Notes: generated from the letters alone by a model not told the origin. Counted from the stretch's first letter, positions 42,560 to 50,225 are shown. The stretch: DNA of 64,000 nt from SKVR01 sp037441525 (GCA_037441525.1 JBBISA010000008.1:29696-93695), one strand, 5' to 3'. Program-made: numbers and translations.

Positions 42560-43468
42560 CTACTTAATGGTTATTTTGTTAGTTATTGGTTTATTTGCCA
42601 AATATACGCCAAATAACAGTATGATAATCCAGACAGCATAGGTTACTAAAAACGGTTCACCATCAATTATACCCCAACCAATAGAAACTATGGGCATAAG
42701 GTAGGTTACACTTGAAGCAAAAAGCGCTGTGGTTCTCCTTATAAGCCAGTAATTGGCAATAATTGCCAGGGCGGTGCCCAAAACAGAGAGAATGGCTACA
42801 TACCCTAACCCATACCAGGCTCCGGGGTGCGTTTGCATAACCTTAAAAAAATCGGTAAACTCGGTTAGAAAAATTATTGCAGGGATACCTATAAATGAAA
42901 AGGCTAATGATGCTATGGCAACCGGGTCGTAACCTGATAAAAAGTTCTTGATAAAGTTCATTTGAACAGCATAGCAAACAGTGGCTATGATTACAAGTAT
43001 TGCAGGTGCTATGGTGAGTGAAAGGTTTCTACCGCCAGCAACATAGAGCAATCCGGCAGCACCAAAAAAGCCGGCAACAACCCCCGCAACATTCAGCCAA
43101 TGCGATTTCCGGTTGAAAAACCATACACCTACCAATAATGTAAACAGGGGAGTAAGCGAATTCAGGATACCTGCCATAAGACTATCAAGATTCTTTTGGG
43201 CAGTAGCAAAAAGAAATGCAGGTATAGCATTCCCAATTAAACCTGCAATAATAAACAAAAAGAAATTGCGTGAATTCATAACCCTGAGCCTTGAAATGGC
43301 GAAAGGCAACAACGCCAAAAATGAAATTCCAATCCTCAGCGACCCTACCTGAAGATTACTGAAAGTTTGCAATCCTTTCTTAATCAAAATAAATGAACTG
43401 CCCCAAATCAGCATCAGGCCCAAAAGAACCAGCCAGTCAACAAGTACAGGTTTTTTTTCTTCTTTCAT
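42560..43468 (-). CDS. EamA (DMT) family transporter
   Basis: The protein is 302 residues with ten hydrophobic segments and two EamA repeats. The first repeat starts LVLLGLMLIWGSSFILIKKG and contains RIGISFLALLPFAI; the second is around AILVIIATVCYAVQMNFIKN. Members export amino acids or other metabolites; the substrate cannot be predicted. The start ATG 43466-43468 follows a good promoter by 20 bases. No co-transcribed gene is evident. Confidence 0.9.
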   Translation of the reverse strand: MKEEKKPVLVDWLVLLGLMLIWGSSFILIKKGLQTFSNLQVGSLRIGISFLALLPFAISRLRVMNSRNFFLFIIAGLIGNAIPAFLFATAQKNLDSLMAGILNSLTPLFTLLVGVWFFNRKSHWLNVAGVVAGFFGAAGLLYVAGGRNLSLTIAPAILVIIATVCYAVQMNFIKNFLSGYDPVAIASLAFSFIGIPAIIFLTEFTDFFKVMQTHPGAWYGLGYVAILSVLGTALAIIANYWLIRRTTALFASSVTYLMPIVSIGWGIIDGEPFLVTYAVWIIILLFGVYLANKPITNKITIK

Positions 43469-43488
43469 AAATCTTTCCGATGAAGGCC

Positions 43489-43518
43489 CAAAGGTAAATA
43501 TGAATATGCCAAATCAAA
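43489..43518 (-). promoter_or_regulatory. Promoter of the EamA transporter gene
   Basis: On the minus strand, TTTG (43515-43518) lies 18 bases before TACCTTTG (43489-43496). This is one of the few cases with both elements; the leader is about 15 bases. Confidence 0.55.
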
Positions 43519-43590
43519 CATACTATTGGCCATTGTAATAAGATTAGTCTTTTTTTTCTGACAGGCCTGCCAAAACAGAATTATTTTTTT

Positions 43591-43598
43591 TACCTTTG
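43591..43598 (+). promoter_or_regulatory. -7 box of the rpsF operon
   Basis: TACCTTTG followed by CACTCC, 71 bases before rpsF. The core is shared with rplU and, in shortened form, rpmB. Confidence 0.6.
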
Positions 43599-43669
43599 CA
43601 CTCCGTTTTATGCGGAAAATTATTTTTCTCAAATCATTATTAATTAACATTTTATAAATCACAGTCAAA

Positions 43670-44029
43670 ATGGTAAGACAATACGAGACCGTTTTCATTA
43701 TGACTCCCGTTTTATCTGATGAACAGATGAAGGAAGCGGTTCAAAAATTTCAGACGTATCTGAAAGACAAAGGAGCTGAGATTGTTTTTGAAGACCACTG
43801 GGGCCTGCGCAAACTGGCCTATCCCATCCAGAAAAAATCAACAGGTTTCTATCACCTGATTGAATTTAAAGCTGATCCTGCACTTGTAGCACAAATGGAA
43901 TTAGAGATGAAAAGGGATGAACGCATTATTCGCTTTCTCACCGTTTCGCTCGACAAATTTGCCATTGCCTACAACGAGAAGAAACGCCGCGATAAAGAAA
44001 ACGTAAAGGCAGAAGAATCTAAATCGTAA
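43670..44029 (+). CDS. rpsF: 30S ribosomal protein S6
   Basis: The protein is 119 residues, starting MVRQYETVFIMTPVLSDEQM with the conserved DHWGLRKLAYPIQKKSTGFY. The Lys/Glu-rich tail is variable in the family. It is first in the rpsF-rpsR-rplI operon; as in other Bacteroidota there is no ssb gene between S6 and S18. Confidence 0.98.
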   Translation: MVRQYETVFIMTPVLSDEQMKEAVQKFQTYLKDKGAEIVFEDHWGLRKLAYPIQKKSTGFYHLIEFKADPALVAQMELEMKRDERIIRFLTVSLDKFAIAYNEKKRRDKENVKAEESKS

Positions 44030-44049
44030 ACTTCAAAAACTATTAAGAA

Positions 44050-44322
44050 ATGGCACAACAACCCAATAGTGAAATCAGGTATCTGGCACCCATAGCCGTT
44101 GATATCAAAAAGAAAAAATACTGCCGTTTTAAAAAAGCCGGCATCAGATATATTGATTACAAAGACGCCAACTTCCTGTTGAAATTTGTGAACGAACAGG
44201 GAAAAATCCTTCCCCGCCGTTTAACCGGTACTTCACTGAAATTCCAGGGCAGAGTGGCTCAGGCGATTAAAAGAGCAAGGCATTTAGCCCTTATGCCTTA
44301 TGTTGCTGACCTTTTAAAATAA
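44050..44322 (+). CDS. rpsR: 30S ribosomal protein S18
   Basis: The protein is 90 residues with the core KKKYCRFKKAGIRYIDYKDA and the ending RRLTGTSLKFQGRVAQAIKR. It starts 20 bases after rpsF and 17 bases before rplI. Standard bacterial S18. Confidence 0.98.
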   Translation: MAQQPNSEIRYLAPIAVDIKKKKYCRFKKAGIRYIDYKDANFLLKFVNEQGKILPRRLTGTSLKFQGRVAQAIKRARHLALMPYVADLLK

Positions 44323-44324
44323 TC

Positions 44325-44331
44325 AAGGAGG
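44325..44331 (+). promoter_or_regulatory. Strong Shine-Dalgarno of rplI
   Basis: AAGGAGG lies eight bases before ATG 44340. Such sites are rare in this window, so rplI may be translated independently of upstream coupling. Confidence 0.7.
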
Positions 44332-44339
44332 AAAAATAA

Positions 44340-44789
44340 ATGGAAATTATATTAAAACAAGATGTACCCAACCTTGGTTTCAAGGACGATATTGTAACCG
44401 TTAAACCTGGTTATGCCCGCAATTACCTTATCCCGCAAGGCATGGCTATTATGGCCATTTCATCAGAAAAGAAGAAACTTGCCGAAACGTTGAAACAAAG
44501 AGCCTTCAAGGAAGAAAAGGTTAAGAAGGAAGCTGAAAAAATGGCTGAAAAGATGTCCGATATTCATGTGAAAATCGGTGCAAAAGTAGGAACTACCGGT
44601 AAAATATACGGTTCTGTTAATGCATTGCAGATTGCCGACGCCATTAAAAAGCAATACGACATTGATATTGACCGCAAAAAAATAATGGTCGATGGCGATT
44701 CAGTGAAGGAAGTTGGTGTTTACAAGGCAAAAATCAATCTCCACAAAGAGGTTCGCTTCGATATCAAATTCGAAGTTATTGCCGAATAA
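44340..44789 (+). CDS. rplI: 50S ribosomal protein L9
   Basis: The protein is 149 residues: N-terminal domain MEIILKQDVPNLGFKDDIVT and GYARNYLIPQGMA, long connecting helix, then the C-terminal domain GKIYGSVNALQIADAIKKQ. It is last in the ribosomal operon and is followed by a strong terminator. It carries one of the two good Shine-Dalgarno sites in the window. Confidence 0.98.
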   Translation: MEIILKQDVPNLGFKDDIVTVKPGYARNYLIPQGMAIMAISSEKKKLAETLKQRAFKEEKVKKEAEKMAEKMSDIHVKIGAKVGTTGKIYGSVNALQIADAIKKQYDIDIDRKKIMVDGDSVKEVGVYKAKINLHKEVRFDIKFEVIAE

Positions 44790-44811
44790 TATAGCCTGGA
44801 ATTATTTTAGT

Positions 44812-44848
44812 AAACCTGCTTCAAGTAACAAGGAGCAGGTTTATTTTT
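44812..44848 (+). terminator. Terminator of the rpsF operon
   Basis: AAACCTGCT (44812-44820) pairs with AGCAGGTTT (44834-44842), followed by ATTTTT. Confidence 0.8.
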
Positions 44849-44870
44849 ATTATTTAATCCTGTTATCAAA

Positions 44871-45632
44871 ATGATTTCTCAATCTCAGATAAAGTGGATC
44901 AGATCGCTTGCGGTGAAGAAATTCCGTCAACAGGAAAAACTTTTTCTGGCCGAGGGAGAAAAGATTGTTAATGAGATGCTGGACAGCGACCTGGAAATTA
45001 CCCATGTGTATGCCTTGAAACCATGGGTAGATAAAAAAACCGTTGCTTACTCAAAAACACAGTTTCACAGTATTTCGCAGAAAGAACTTGAAAGGATCAG
45101 CACACTTTCAACACCCAATAACGTGGTGGCTATATGCAAAATCCCTGATTATAAACCCGATTTCACCAAAATTACTGCTCATTACAGCCTATATTTAGAC
45201 AACATTCAAGACCCGGGCAACATGGGTACGATAATCAGGACAGCAGATTGGTTTGGGATAAACCATGTGATTTGCTCACCTGATTCGGTCGATTGCTACA
45301 ATCCGAAAGTTGTTCAGGCAAGTATGGGTTCACTTTGCAGAATCAGGGTAAACTACATTTCCTTTGAATCGTTTTTTTCTGAGATTCCTCAAGGGTTCCC
45401 TTTCATTGGAGCGTCGCTCGATGGTTCTGATTTAAATACCTTCAATTTTCCACCGAAAGGTACTATTGTGATTGGGAATGAATCCAGGGGTATATCAGAA
45501 AAAGTAATGAAGAATCTGACCAATAAAGTATATATACCCCGGGGGTCGAAAAACAGCAAATTTCCCGAATCATTAAATGCATCGGTTGCCGCCGGGATAC
45601 TAATGGCAAAAATATCTTTAAGTGTACAGTGA
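44871..45632 (+). CDS. TrmH/SpoU-family RNA methyltransferase
   Basis: The protein is 253 residues. An N-terminal substrate-binding part (RQQEKLFLAEGEKIVNEML) is followed by the SPOUT knot domain with DNIQDPGNMGTIIRTADWFG (about 114-133), GTIVIGNESRGIS (about 199-211) and SLNASVAAGILM (about 235-246). These are the three conserved motifs of 2'-O-ribose methyltransferases. The target (23S rRNA or tRNA) is not known. No own promoter was found, so it may depend on readthrough from the ribosomal operon. Confidence 0.9.
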   Translation: MISQSQIKWIRSLAVKKFRQQEKLFLAEGEKIVNEMLDSDLEITHVYALKPWVDKKTVAYSKTQFHSISQKELERISTLSTPNNVVAICKIPDYKPDFTKITAHYSLYLDNIQDPGNMGTIIRTADWFGINHVICSPDSVDCYNPKVVQASMGSLCRIRVNYISFESFFSEIPQGFPFIGASLDGSDLNTFNFPPKGTIVIGNESRGISEKVMKNLTNKVYIPRGSKNSKFPESLNASVAAGILMAKISLSVQ

Positions 45633-45690
45633 TGTATTAAGATTGTTCCATTTTAAGTAAAACACTTATTTTTCTAAAACTATCGATGAC

Positions 45691-45698
45691 TATTTTTG
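45691..45698 (+). promoter_or_regulatory. -7 box of the hemerythrin gene
   Basis: TATTTTTG followed by GC, 29 bases before ATG 45728. Full TAnnTTTG match. Confidence 0.5.
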
Positions 45699-45727
45699 GC
45701 TATCACTAACCCCAAAACTTCTGAAAT

Positions 45728-46132
45728 ATGTCACTAATTGAATGGAACGATGCGCAATACAGCGTTAAAATTGACCAATTTGACAATGACCACAAAAAAC
45801 TAGTTCAGTTTATCAATGAATTGCATAAGGCAATGCTTTCAGGAAAAGGGCGCGATATTGTGGGGAAAATACTTGAAGACCTTCAGGCCTATACCCTCAA
45901 TCATTTTTCGGCCGAAGAGAGAGAAATGGAGGCTGTTGGTTATCCAGACTTGGCCGAACACAGAAAATTGCATCAGGAACTCATACAAAAGGTTGGGATT
46001 CTTATATCTGATTACAAGATGGGTAAAAAAGAAATCTCCATTGATACATTCAGATTTTTAAAGGAATGGTTGTTCAACCATATTCAGGTTGCCGATAAAA
46101 AATACTCCCCCTGGTTGGCTAAGAAAGACTGA
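45728..46132 (+). CDS. Bacteriohemerythrin
   Basis: This 134-residue protein binds O2 at a di-iron centre. All seven ligands are in place: H22 (DNDH), H59 and E63 (NHFSAEE), H78 and H82 (AEHRKLH), H118 and D123 (NHIQVADKKY). It is a stand-alone single-domain form, so it may store, carry or sense oxygen rather than signal through a fused domain. With tpx it suggests that the organism must cope with oxygen. A small membrane protein gene starts 61 bases downstream. Confidence 0.95.
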   Translation: MSLIEWNDAQYSVKIDQFDNDHKKLVQFINELHKAMLSGKGRDIVGKILEDLQAYTLNHFSAEEREMEAVGYPDLAEHRKLHQELIQKVGILISDYKMGKKEISIDTFRFLKEWLFNHIQVADKKYSPWLAKKD

Positions 46133-46193
46133 AACCATATTGAACAATTTTTTATAGATGATGTTGAAGTAATCGGATTTCAAAAAATAAAAA

Positions 46194-46436
46194 ATGACTG
46201 TTTTTTTGCTTGCCATTCTGCTGTTAGCCATAGCCATTGGAGGGATTGCTATTAAAATGTTCTTGATACCAGGTGGAAGCTTCACCAAAACATGCGGTAG
46301 CGCCATTGACCCCAAAACAGGAAAACCTTTGCCCTGCACCTGCTCATCAGGCGGAGATGAAATATGTGATAATTCGGCTGAAAAACCCAATTCATCAAAA
46401 CTTACAGTCAATATCGGCAAGGCAGAAATTAAATAG
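46194..46436 (+). CDS. Small conserved membrane or secreted protein
   Basis: The protein is 80 residues. An N-terminal transmembrane segment (VFLLAILLLAIAIGGIAIKM) is followed by a soluble part with Cys34 and the Cys residues in LPCTCSSGGDEICD. I recall similar short proteins with a Cys, DPKTG and CTC pattern in Bacteroidota. The Cys residues could form disulfides or bind metal. No function is known. It follows hemerythrin on the same strand. Confidence 0.65.
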   Translation: MTVFLLAILLLAIAIGGIAIKMFLIPGGSFTKTCGSAIDPKTGKPLPCTCSSGGDEICDNSAEKPNSSKLTVNIGKAEIK

Positions 46437-46487
46437 CCTGAAGGATCAAAAAATCCATCATGACTGCAATACCTTTCAAATTCTGAA

Positions 46488-46922
46488 TCAAAAGTTAGTC
46501 ACAAAAAGGAATGGATCGCTGAAAACCGTTCTGTAAGGTCGTAAGGGATGTTTGGCAGGCCCTAATACCACTGAACCATCAATCAGAAGATATACTGATC
46601 CACAAACCGGGCATTTTGCCAGAGGGGGGGCTTCGACAACAACCCTCGCCTCAGTATCATAGGGATGTAAGGGGCACGCCCGGTCGAAAGCTGTAAACTG
46701 ATCCATTGATAACCGGTAGATAACGATACCGCCAAAACCACCAAATACATTTACCCAACCCCCGGGACTATTTAATTCGAAATATTGAAACTCGGTATTA
46801 ATCCTGAATTCTACGGGTATCAGTGGCACAGGGTGCCGGTCTTCCTTATCGCAGGCTGCAACTGCCAAAATGAAAAACGACAGTAAACCTGCTTTAAAAG
46901 GGGTAGATAAAAATAAAAACAT
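46488..46922 (-). CDS. Rieske-like lipoprotein with altered cluster ligands
   Basis: The protein is 144 residues. A signal peptide with lipobox AVAAC gives lipid Cys24. The Rieske-like fold is suggested by TAFDRACPLHP (80-87), KCPVCGSVYLLIDGS (103-117) and GPAKHPLRPY (121-130), the last typical for Rieske proteins. A classic 2Fe-2S Rieske has CxH and CxxH; here the boxes are C83-PL-H86 and C104-PV-C107, so one His is shifted and the other replaced by Cys. It may bind a different centre or none. It is divergent from a small lipoprotein gene over a palindromic promoter pair. Confidence 0.7.
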   Translation of the reverse strand: MFLFLSTPFKAGLLSFFILAVAACDKEDRHPVPLIPVEFRINTEFQYFELNSPGGWVNVFGGFGGIVIYRLSMDQFTAFDRACPLHPYDTEARVVVEAPPLAKCPVCGSVYLLIDGSVVLGPAKHPLRPYRTVFSDPFLFVTNF

Positions 46923-46943
46923 GACAGAATCGTTGATTTAAAA

Positions 46944-46971
46944 CAAAGTTACACCTATTTTTTTAACTTTG
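46944..46971. promoter_or_regulatory. Divergent promoters forming a perfect inverted repeat
   Basis: TAACTTTG occurs on the minus strand at 46944-46951 and on the plus strand at 46964-46971, 12 bases apart. They are -7 boxes 21 bases before the Rieske-like gene and 77 bases before the gene at 47049, and together form an 8-bp inverted repeat. Confidence 0.5.
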
Positions 46972-47048
46972 CCTGTTGCTCAGTACTTACAAGGCATTGA
47001 AAGGTAGTGTGAAGAACCATTCGTTTTTATCGATGATTTATTACAATA

Positions 47049-47351
47049 ATGCTTAAACCGAGAAATTATTACTTTATAATCCTTGTAATTGTTTTTGCAG
47101 GCCTGCCTGTTTCATCCTGCAGCCCTAAATACAAAGCCGCAAAGGCCCAACGGGAGCATGATAAAAGGATGGAATTGAGAAGAAAGGAAGGCGAAAAAGC
47201 ACTACTGAAAGGCAAGGAACGGCATATACAGGTTCAATCGAAAGAAGCCCGGCAACGCATGAAACAGACTCAAAGGCAAAGCCAGCGATTAAACAATAAC
47301 AGGAACGTTCCGTTTTATAAGAGATGGTATCGGTCAATCATTAAGCGCTAA
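47049..47351 (+). CDS. Small basic lipoprotein
   Basis: The protein is 100 residues. The signal peptide (YYFIILVIVFAGLPVSSC) has a lipobox with lipid Cys at 24. The rest is strongly basic and helical (HDKRMELRRKEGEKALLKGK, RQRMKQTQRQSQRLNNN), probably a coiled coil. There is no known domain. It is followed at 21 bases by another small envelope protein and the two are likely co-transcribed. Confidence 0.7.
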   Translation: MLKPRNYYFIILVIVFAGLPVSSCSPKYKAAKAQREHDKRMELRRKEGEKALLKGKERHIQVQSKEARQRMKQTQRQSQRLNNNRNVPFYKRWYRSIIKR

Positions 47352-47372
47352 CTAAAACATTTCAAATCAACC

Positions 47373-47930
47373 ATGGAAGACTTTATTTATATATTACTGG
47401 CAATTGTTTGGCTGGTAGTCAGCATAATAGGCGGCAGAAAGAAAAAGCTGGCACAGCAAGCCAAAAACAATCCTCAAACCAGAGAAGTGGAAACCTATAA
47501 TACCCCTACACCTACTGCCAAGAGTGAGATTGAAGACATGCTGGAAGAGTTTTTTGGCACCGGCACATCAAAACCGACTCCTGCACCTGCCCGCCAACCC
47601 GAACCTGTTTTGACAGATGAGGAATACACCCCCTTTCAGGACTATAAACCAATAACTGAATCGCTTGAAACGATAGAAGAGCCGCAATACCGAGACTATC
47701 AGGGCGTTTTTACTGTAAGTGAAGATTATAACTTTTCGGCGGAAAGTAAAAATGAATCTATGGATGAATTAATACGATCCTACGAATTAAGCGACCAACT
47801 TGCACATGAAGAAAGTGCAAAACTTGCTGTTGAAGATATTCACGGCACGCAAGGTATCATGGCAGGATTCGAGTTTGAAGCCCGTAAGGCAATAATTTAC
47901 TCTGAAATCCTGAACAGAAAATATTCCTGA
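47373..47930 (+). CDS. Membrane-anchored acidic protein of unknown function
   Basis: The protein is 185 residues. One N-terminal transmembrane helix (FIYILLAIVWLVVSIIG) is followed by a basic stop-transfer GRKKK and a Pro/Thr/Glu-rich, mostly disordered cytoplasmic tail. A C-terminal segment (LAVEDIHGTQGIMAGFEFEA to YSEILNRKYS) looks folded and ends in a motif seen in other Bacteroidota proteins of this kind. Function not recognised. It shares a transcript with the small lipoprotein upstream. Confidence 0.65.
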   Translation: MEDFIYILLAIVWLVVSIIGGRKKKLAQQAKNNPQTREVETYNTPTPTAKSEIEDMLEEFFGTGTSKPTPAPARQPEPVLTDEEYTPFQDYKPITESLETIEEPQYRDYQGVFTVSEDYNFSAESKNESMDELIRSYELSDQLAHEESAKLAVEDIHGTQGIMAGFEFEARKAIIYSEILNRKYS

Positions 47931-48076
47931 GATAACCACATGCTTTATATTTGGTTTTTAGCATTGCCAATGTTTACATAATGGTTTAATGGCTGCAAAA
48001 ATCCCAGGGATAAATTGATAAATCGCGGCAGAAAAAAATAAACCCGGATTTTTTTTACCAACATTAAAAAATAGCT

Positions 48077-48084
48077 TATATTTG
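48077..48084 (+). promoter_or_regulatory. -7 box at the head of the greA leader
   Basis: TATATTTG followed by CC is a full match. It lies 499 bases before greA, and no gene is closer apart from the small frame at 48254. Confidence 0.45.
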
Positions 48085-48087
48085 CCC

Positions 48088-48118
48088 ATGCAAGCGCCTA
48101 AAAACGTTTGCATTTTTT
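48088..48118 (+). terminator. Terminator-like hairpin just after a -7 box
   Basis: ATGCAAGCG (48088-48096) pairs with CGTTTGCAT (48105-48113), followed by five T. It may end the upstream transcript of the gene at 47373 or act at the 5' end of a new one. Confidence 0.55.
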
Positions 48119-48185
48119 ACATAACAGGGATTCATTCAGGTTTTTACACAAAGACTCCCGGAAATAATTACGGAAAGTATTATTG

Positions 48186-48230
48186 GTTGTCAGTTTAATT
48201 AATTATTAATAGCTGTCAACTCCTTTTTTT
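48186..48230 (+). terminator. Attenuator-like hairpin
   Basis: GTTGTCAG (48186-48193) pairs with CTGTCAAC (48213-48220) with one T-T mismatch; TTAAT and ATTAA pair inside. CCTTTTTTT follows. Confidence 0.5.
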
Positions 48231-48253
48231 ACCCTAATCGTAAATTATCAGGT

Positions 48254-48472
48254 ATGGTTACAAGGAAACCAAATACATCGTTATCCCCGGCAAGTCCAAC
48301 AGGCTTCCATGGGTGTGATGACATGTATTACTTCTCATCACCATCCTGCTTTTCGTCGGGAAGCCTTACAAATAAAAGCCTTCAACTACAAAGTCCCCTG
48401 AATCGTGGAATGCTTCCGGTTACATCATGCCGGAACAATCAACAAACCAAACCGGTTCAAGGGCGAGAATAA
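48254..48472 (+). CDS. Possible small protein or leader peptide
   Basis: A 72-codon frame has an ATG start and lies wholly inside the greA leader. The peptide is rich in Ser, Thr, Pro and Asn with four Cys (e.g. GFHGCDDMYYFSSPSCFSS). There is no signal peptide or known domain. It overlaps two stem-loops, as a leader peptide in an attenuator would. I do not recognise it; it may equally be a chance frame. Confidence 0.25.
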   Translation: MVTRKPNTSLSPASPTGFHGCDDMYYFSSPSCFSSGSLTNKSLQLQSPLNRGMLPVTSCRNNQQTKPVQGRE

Positions 48473-48582
48473 AATCAAAATCAACATTTTTCAACAGTAT
48501 TTTTTAGCCCCTTCAGATAAAACATTGAACAATTCAGTGTTGTGTGTGCAGGAGCAGTGTTAAACAATAATTTTTTTCAATC

Positions 48583-49056
48583 ATGAATGAGGTTAAGTAC
48601 TTTACCAAAGAAGGCCTTGATAAACTAAAAGAAGAACTGGAACAGCTAAAATCGGTTGAAAGGCCTGCTATTTCTCAGCAAATTGCTGAAGCCAGGGAAA
48701 AAGGAGACCTTTCAGAGAATGCAGAATATGATGCTGCCAAAAATGCTCAGGGTATGCTTGAGTTGAGAATATCGAAACTGGAAAATATATTAAGCAATGC
48801 ACGTGTAATTGATGAGTCTCAACTCGATGAATCCCGGATTTCTATATTATCGAAAGTGAAGTTGAAGAATCTTAAAAGCAACTCATCAATGACATACACC
48901 CTTGTGCCTGAAAACGAAGCCGATATCAAAATGGGCAAAATATCAGTAGCGAGCCCGATAGCCAAGGGTTTGCTCGGAAAACAATCGGGCGAAAAGGTTG
49001 ACATTCAGGTTCCGGCAGGGGTTATGACCTTCGAAATATTGGATGTAAGTCGTTAA
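48583..49056 (+). CDS. greA: Transcription elongation factor GreA
   Basis: GreA enters the RNA polymerase secondary channel and stimulates cleavage of backtracked RNA. The protein is 157 residues. The N-terminal coiled coil carries the acidic tip in REKGDLSENAEYDAAKNAQ (about 36-54); the FKBP-like C-terminal domain has ISVASPIAKGLLGKQSGE. A terminator follows. The unusual feature is the 0.5-kb leader-like region in front of it. Confidence 0.97.
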   Translation: MNEVKYFTKEGLDKLKEELEQLKSVERPAISQQIAEAREKGDLSENAEYDAAKNAQGMLELRISKLENILSNARVIDESQLDESRISILSKVKLKNLKSNSSMTYTLVPENEADIKMGKISVASPIAKGLLGKQSGEKVDIQVPAGVMTFEILDVSR

Positions 49057-49078
49057 CACATTCCGAAGTATTATTTTT

Positions 49079-49108
49079 AAGCCGGTCTGTTGCCAGTCCG
49101 GCTTTTCT
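49079..49108 (+). terminator. Terminator of greA
   Basis: AAGCCGG (49079-49085) pairs with CCGGCTT (49098-49104), with an inner CTG/CAG, followed by T-rich sequence. Confidence 0.75.
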
Positions 49109-49157
49109 TTATTTTTACAGGCGACAAACTCATTCATTAACCCTAAAATACAAAGCA

Positions 49158-49550
49158 ATGGCAACCATTTTCTCAAAAATAATTGCAGGCGAAATCCCGT
49201 GCTATAAGGTTGCGGAAGATGAAAATTTTCTTGCCTTTCTCGACATTAACCCGATTGCCAAAGGCCATACCCTTGTTATTCCAAAAAAGGAAACCGACTA
49301 CATTTTTGATATTAACGACAAGGAATACCAGGAGTTGTTTCTGTTTGCCAAAAAAGTGGCCAAAGCCATCAGAAAACAGATTCCATGCCTGAAGATTGGT
49401 GTAACTGTTATTGGCCTTGAAGTGGCACATGCCCACATTCACCTGGTGCCCATTAATGGCGTGTACGACATTGATTTCAGAAAACCCAAACTTGCATTTA
49501 GCAGGGAAGAGTTTACCCAACTTGCCGAAAGCATTGCGAATAGTTTTTAG
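49158..49550 (+). CDS. HIT family protein
   Basis: The protein is 130 residues with the histidine triad VAHAHIHLVPI (about 93-103) and the N-terminal IFSKIIAGEIPCYKVAEDE. HIT proteins of this HinT type hydrolyse nucleoside phosphoramidates or dinucleotides; the physiological substrate is uncertain. It converges on ruvC with six bases between the stops. Confidence 0.93.
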   Translation: MATIFSKIIAGEIPCYKVAEDENFLAFLDINPIAKGHTLVIPKKETDYIFDINDKEYQELFLFAKKVAKAIRKQIPCLKIGVTVIGLEVAHAHIHLVPINGVYDIDFRKPKLAFSREEFTQLAESIANSF

Positions 49551-49556
49551 TAAAAG

Positions 49557-50108
49557 CTATTTAATTCTGCCCGGATTATTGGCTACAAAAGCTTTCCATC
49601 CGCTGTAGGAAGTACCACCGGCAACACTAATTTTCCCTTGAAAATGGTGGCAAACTGCCACTGCCAGGGCATCGGTTATATCGAGATAATCGGGTATTTC
49701 TTTCATCGATAGCATGGCAGCCAACATCCCGGCTACCTGTTCTTTAGATGCTGCCCCTTTACCAGTAATAGATTGCTTGATTTTGCGCGGAGAATACTCA
49801 AAGACCGGAATACCCCTGTTGAGTGCCGCTGCAATGGCTACCCCCTGTGCCCGCCCCAGTTTTAGCATTGATTGAATATTTTTCCCAAAAAAAGGGCTTT
49901 CAATGGCAAATTCATCGGGGTGAAAAGTATCGATTGTTCTCAGGGTGGCATCAAATATTTTCTGAAGCCTGAGGTAATGGTCTTCAAGTTTATCAAGTTT
50001 CAATATGTCCATGGCAATAATTTTAATGTTATTACCTTTGGTTTCGATAATGCCCAGCCCCATGTTATTGGTACCCGGGTCGACCCCCATAATTATTTTA
50101 TCGGCCAC
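49557..50108 (-). CDS. ruvC: Holliday junction resolvase RuvC
   Basis: RuvC cuts four-way junctions made by RecA and moved by RuvAB. The protein is 183 residues. The four acidic residues are in IMGVDPGTNNMG (D near 8), FAIESPFFG (E near 68), and YLDITDALAVAVCHH (two Asp near 140-143). ruvA and ruvB are not in the window. It has its own -7 box 37 bases upstream. Confidence 0.97.
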   Translation of the reverse strand: MADKIIMGVDPGTNNMGLGIIETKGNNIKIIAMDILKLDKLEDHYLRLQKIFDATLRTIDTFHPDEFAIESPFFGKNIQSMLKLGRAQGVAIAAALNRGIPVFEYSPRKIKQSITGKGAASKEQVAGMLAAMLSMKEIPDYLDITDALAVAVCHHFQGKISVAGGTSYSGWKAFVANNPGRIK

Positions 50109-50145
50109 AGTTAATTTTTATTTCAGCATACTCAGGTTTTCCGGG

Positions 50146-50153
50146 CAAAAGTA
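50146..50153 (-). promoter_or_regulatory. -7 box of ruvC
   Basis: TACTTTTG followed by CC on the minus strand, 37 bases before the start. Confidence 0.5.
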
Positions 50154-50225
50154 ACCATAATATGCCAATTCGGGATGTATTAGTAATTAGGTGGAAAAAG
50201 TAAATAATAGAATATTGTTTTATCA

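Larger units (their letters stand above)
48085..48582 (+). ncRNA. Candidate structured RNA or long 5' leader of greA
   Basis: Downstream of the -7 box lie several stem-loops: 48088-48113 (9 bp with a G-U, followed by T6), 48186-48220 (8-bp stem with one mismatch and an inner 5-bp stem, followed by a T-run at 48224-48230), 48309-48344 (10-bp stem ATGG/TGATGA with TCATCACCAT and a 3-base bulge), and 48414-48435 (TTCCGG with CCGGAA). Two of them look like terminators, suggesting attenuation. No known riboswitch, tmRNA, RNase P or SRP motif is recognisable. Confidence 0.35.
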
